In this document: in pieces, positions 6,653 through 7,200 of the stretch
How positions within the stretch are numbered: position 1 is the stretch's first letter
Layout of the letters: every line of letters starts with the position of its first letter
Assembly (NCBI GenBank): GCA_946885845.1
Contig: CAMPHJ010000077.1
Location: 1 to 7,200, forward strand
DNA: 7,200 nt
Direction: 5' to 3'
Origin: an uncultured Sphingobium sp.
Lineage (GTDB): Bacteria; Pseudomonadota; Alphaproteobacteria; Sphingomonadales; Sphingomonadaceae
The notes under the pieces: generated by a model
The model's database searches: none
The model's input: the letters and a program-made list of their open reading frames with translations, nothing else
Told to the model about the DNA's origin: nothing
Made by a program: the position numbers and the translations under genes

Positions 6653-6986
6653 TCGCGTAGGTGCCGAACATGCCGCCTATCGCCGGGTGATCGACCGGTT
6701 CGTCGCTGTCATCGACCACCAGATTCTGCTGGCTGACATAGGCGACATAGCTGGCTTCACCATTTTCAGCGAGCAGGTGATAAAATGGCTGATGCTTGTC
6801 GGGCCGCGATTCTTCCGGGATCGCCTGATACCATTCCTCGCTGTTGGCGAAGACGGGGTCGACGTCGAATATGACGCCGCGAAAGCCAAAAAGCCGGTGT
6901 TTCACGATGTCCCCAATGCTGAAACGCGCATGGACGACGGGCGGCGCGGTAATGTCGGCTCCGATAATGGGGGTCAGGTCGGTCAT
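6615..6986 (-). CDS. hspQ: Heat shock protein HspQ (YccV-like)
   Basis: From the ATG at 6986 the protein has 123 residues, near the usual 105-120 for HspQ. It carries the family core: ARFSIGDIVKHRLFGFRGVI, DVDPVFANSEEWY, a PFYHLLAE block, then YVAYVSQQNL and a C-terminal HPAIGGMFGTY segment. In enterobacteria HspQ is a small cytosolic heat-induced protein that binds hemimethylated DNA and, when acetylation-free, acts as an adaptor and specificity factor for Lon protease; this role is carried over from the family and not shown here. The frame is open to an ATG at 7061, adding 25 residues (MNTDLPSGPDRIFLVTQRER and on) that do not look like the family N-terminus. Neither start has a strong Shine-Dalgarno sequence. 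The downstream SGNH hydrolase frame begins inside its 3' end, so the two may be cotranscribed. Confidence 0.9.
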   Translation of the reverse strand: MTDLTPIIGADITAPPVVHARFSIGDIVKHRLFGFRGVIFDVDPVFANSEEWYQAIPEESRPDKHQPFYHLLAENGEASYVAYVSQQNLVVDDSDEPVDHPAIGGMFGTYANGKYQLRPLHRQ

Positions 6987-6993
6987 GCCCTGC

Positions 6994-7021
6994 AATTTAA
7001 GACGCTCCCGCTGCGTTACAA
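6994..7021 (-). promoter_or_regulatory. Weak candidate promoter just before hspQ
   Basis: On the minus strand TTGTAA (plus 7016-7021) and TAAATT (plus 6994-6999) are spaced by 16 bases, each matching four of six sigma-70 consensus positions. Transcription would begin at about 6987, practically on the ATG at 6986, which would mean a leaderless message. I could not fit a convincing heat-shock sigma-32 promoter. Confidence 0.18.
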
Positions 7022-7042
7022 GAAAAATACGGTCCGGGCCGC

Positions 7043-7071
7043 TTGGCAAGTCGGTATTCATTCGCTAATGG
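7043..7071 (+). promoter_or_regulatory. Candidate promoter for tRNA-Ser
   Basis: TTGGCA (7043-7048) matches five of six -35 positions and is followed after 17 bases by TAATGG (7066-7071), a poor -10. Transcription would start near 7078, about 33 bases before the mature tRNA. The tRNA needs a promoter on this side, and this is the best pair found between hspQ and the tRNA. Confidence 0.22.
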
Positions 7072-7110
7072 CCGCCGCTCGACCGGGATGGCATTCGCCA
7101 GACCTTCTGC

Positions 7111-7200
<90 letters not shown>

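Overview
This is a GC-rich stretch of ordinary chromosome from an alphaproteobacterium. The protein sequences (QueF, HspQ, an OPT transporter and a secreted M1 aminopeptidase) and the general codon use suggest a sphingomonad (Sphingomonadaceae, Sphingobium/Sphingomonas-like). That assignment is a judgement from sequence style; no search was run. I see no insertion sequence, integrase, CRISPR array, toxin-antitoxin pair or phage gene.

Layout from left to right. (1) 1-434, minus strand: the N-terminal part of an exported, very proline- and alanine-rich protein that runs off the left edge. (2) 535-1002, plus: queF, the preQ0 reductase of queuosine synthesis, divergent from gene 1 across about 100 bases. 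(3) 1168-3810, plus: a secreted M1-family zinc aminopeptidase with a complete active site. (4) 3821-5785, minus: a 654-residue OPT-family oligopeptide transporter, convergent with the aminopeptidase and only 10 bases from it. (5) 5846-6652, minus: an exported SGNH/GDSL-type hydrolase. (6) 6615-6986, minus (possibly starting at 7061): hspQ, a small heat-shock-type protein. (7) 7111-7200, plus: a complete tRNA-Ser(CGA) whose encoded CCA is the last three bases of the window.

The genes on the minus strand from hspQ through the SGNH hydrolase to the OPT transporter face the same way with an overlap or short gap, so they could be one transcript, although their functions are not obviously linked. 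The clearest functional pairing is across the convergent junction: an exported aminopeptidase that trims peptides beside an inner-membrane transporter whose family imports oligopeptides. Together they could form a peptide-scavenging pair. queF and the serine tRNA are both connected to translation but are far apart, and tRNA-Ser is not a substrate for queuosine.

Nothing here amounts to a clearly new system. The points most worth a second look are the structured 60-base leader in front of the OPT transporter, the unusual N-terminal options for several genes, and the proline-rich exported protein cut by the window edge.
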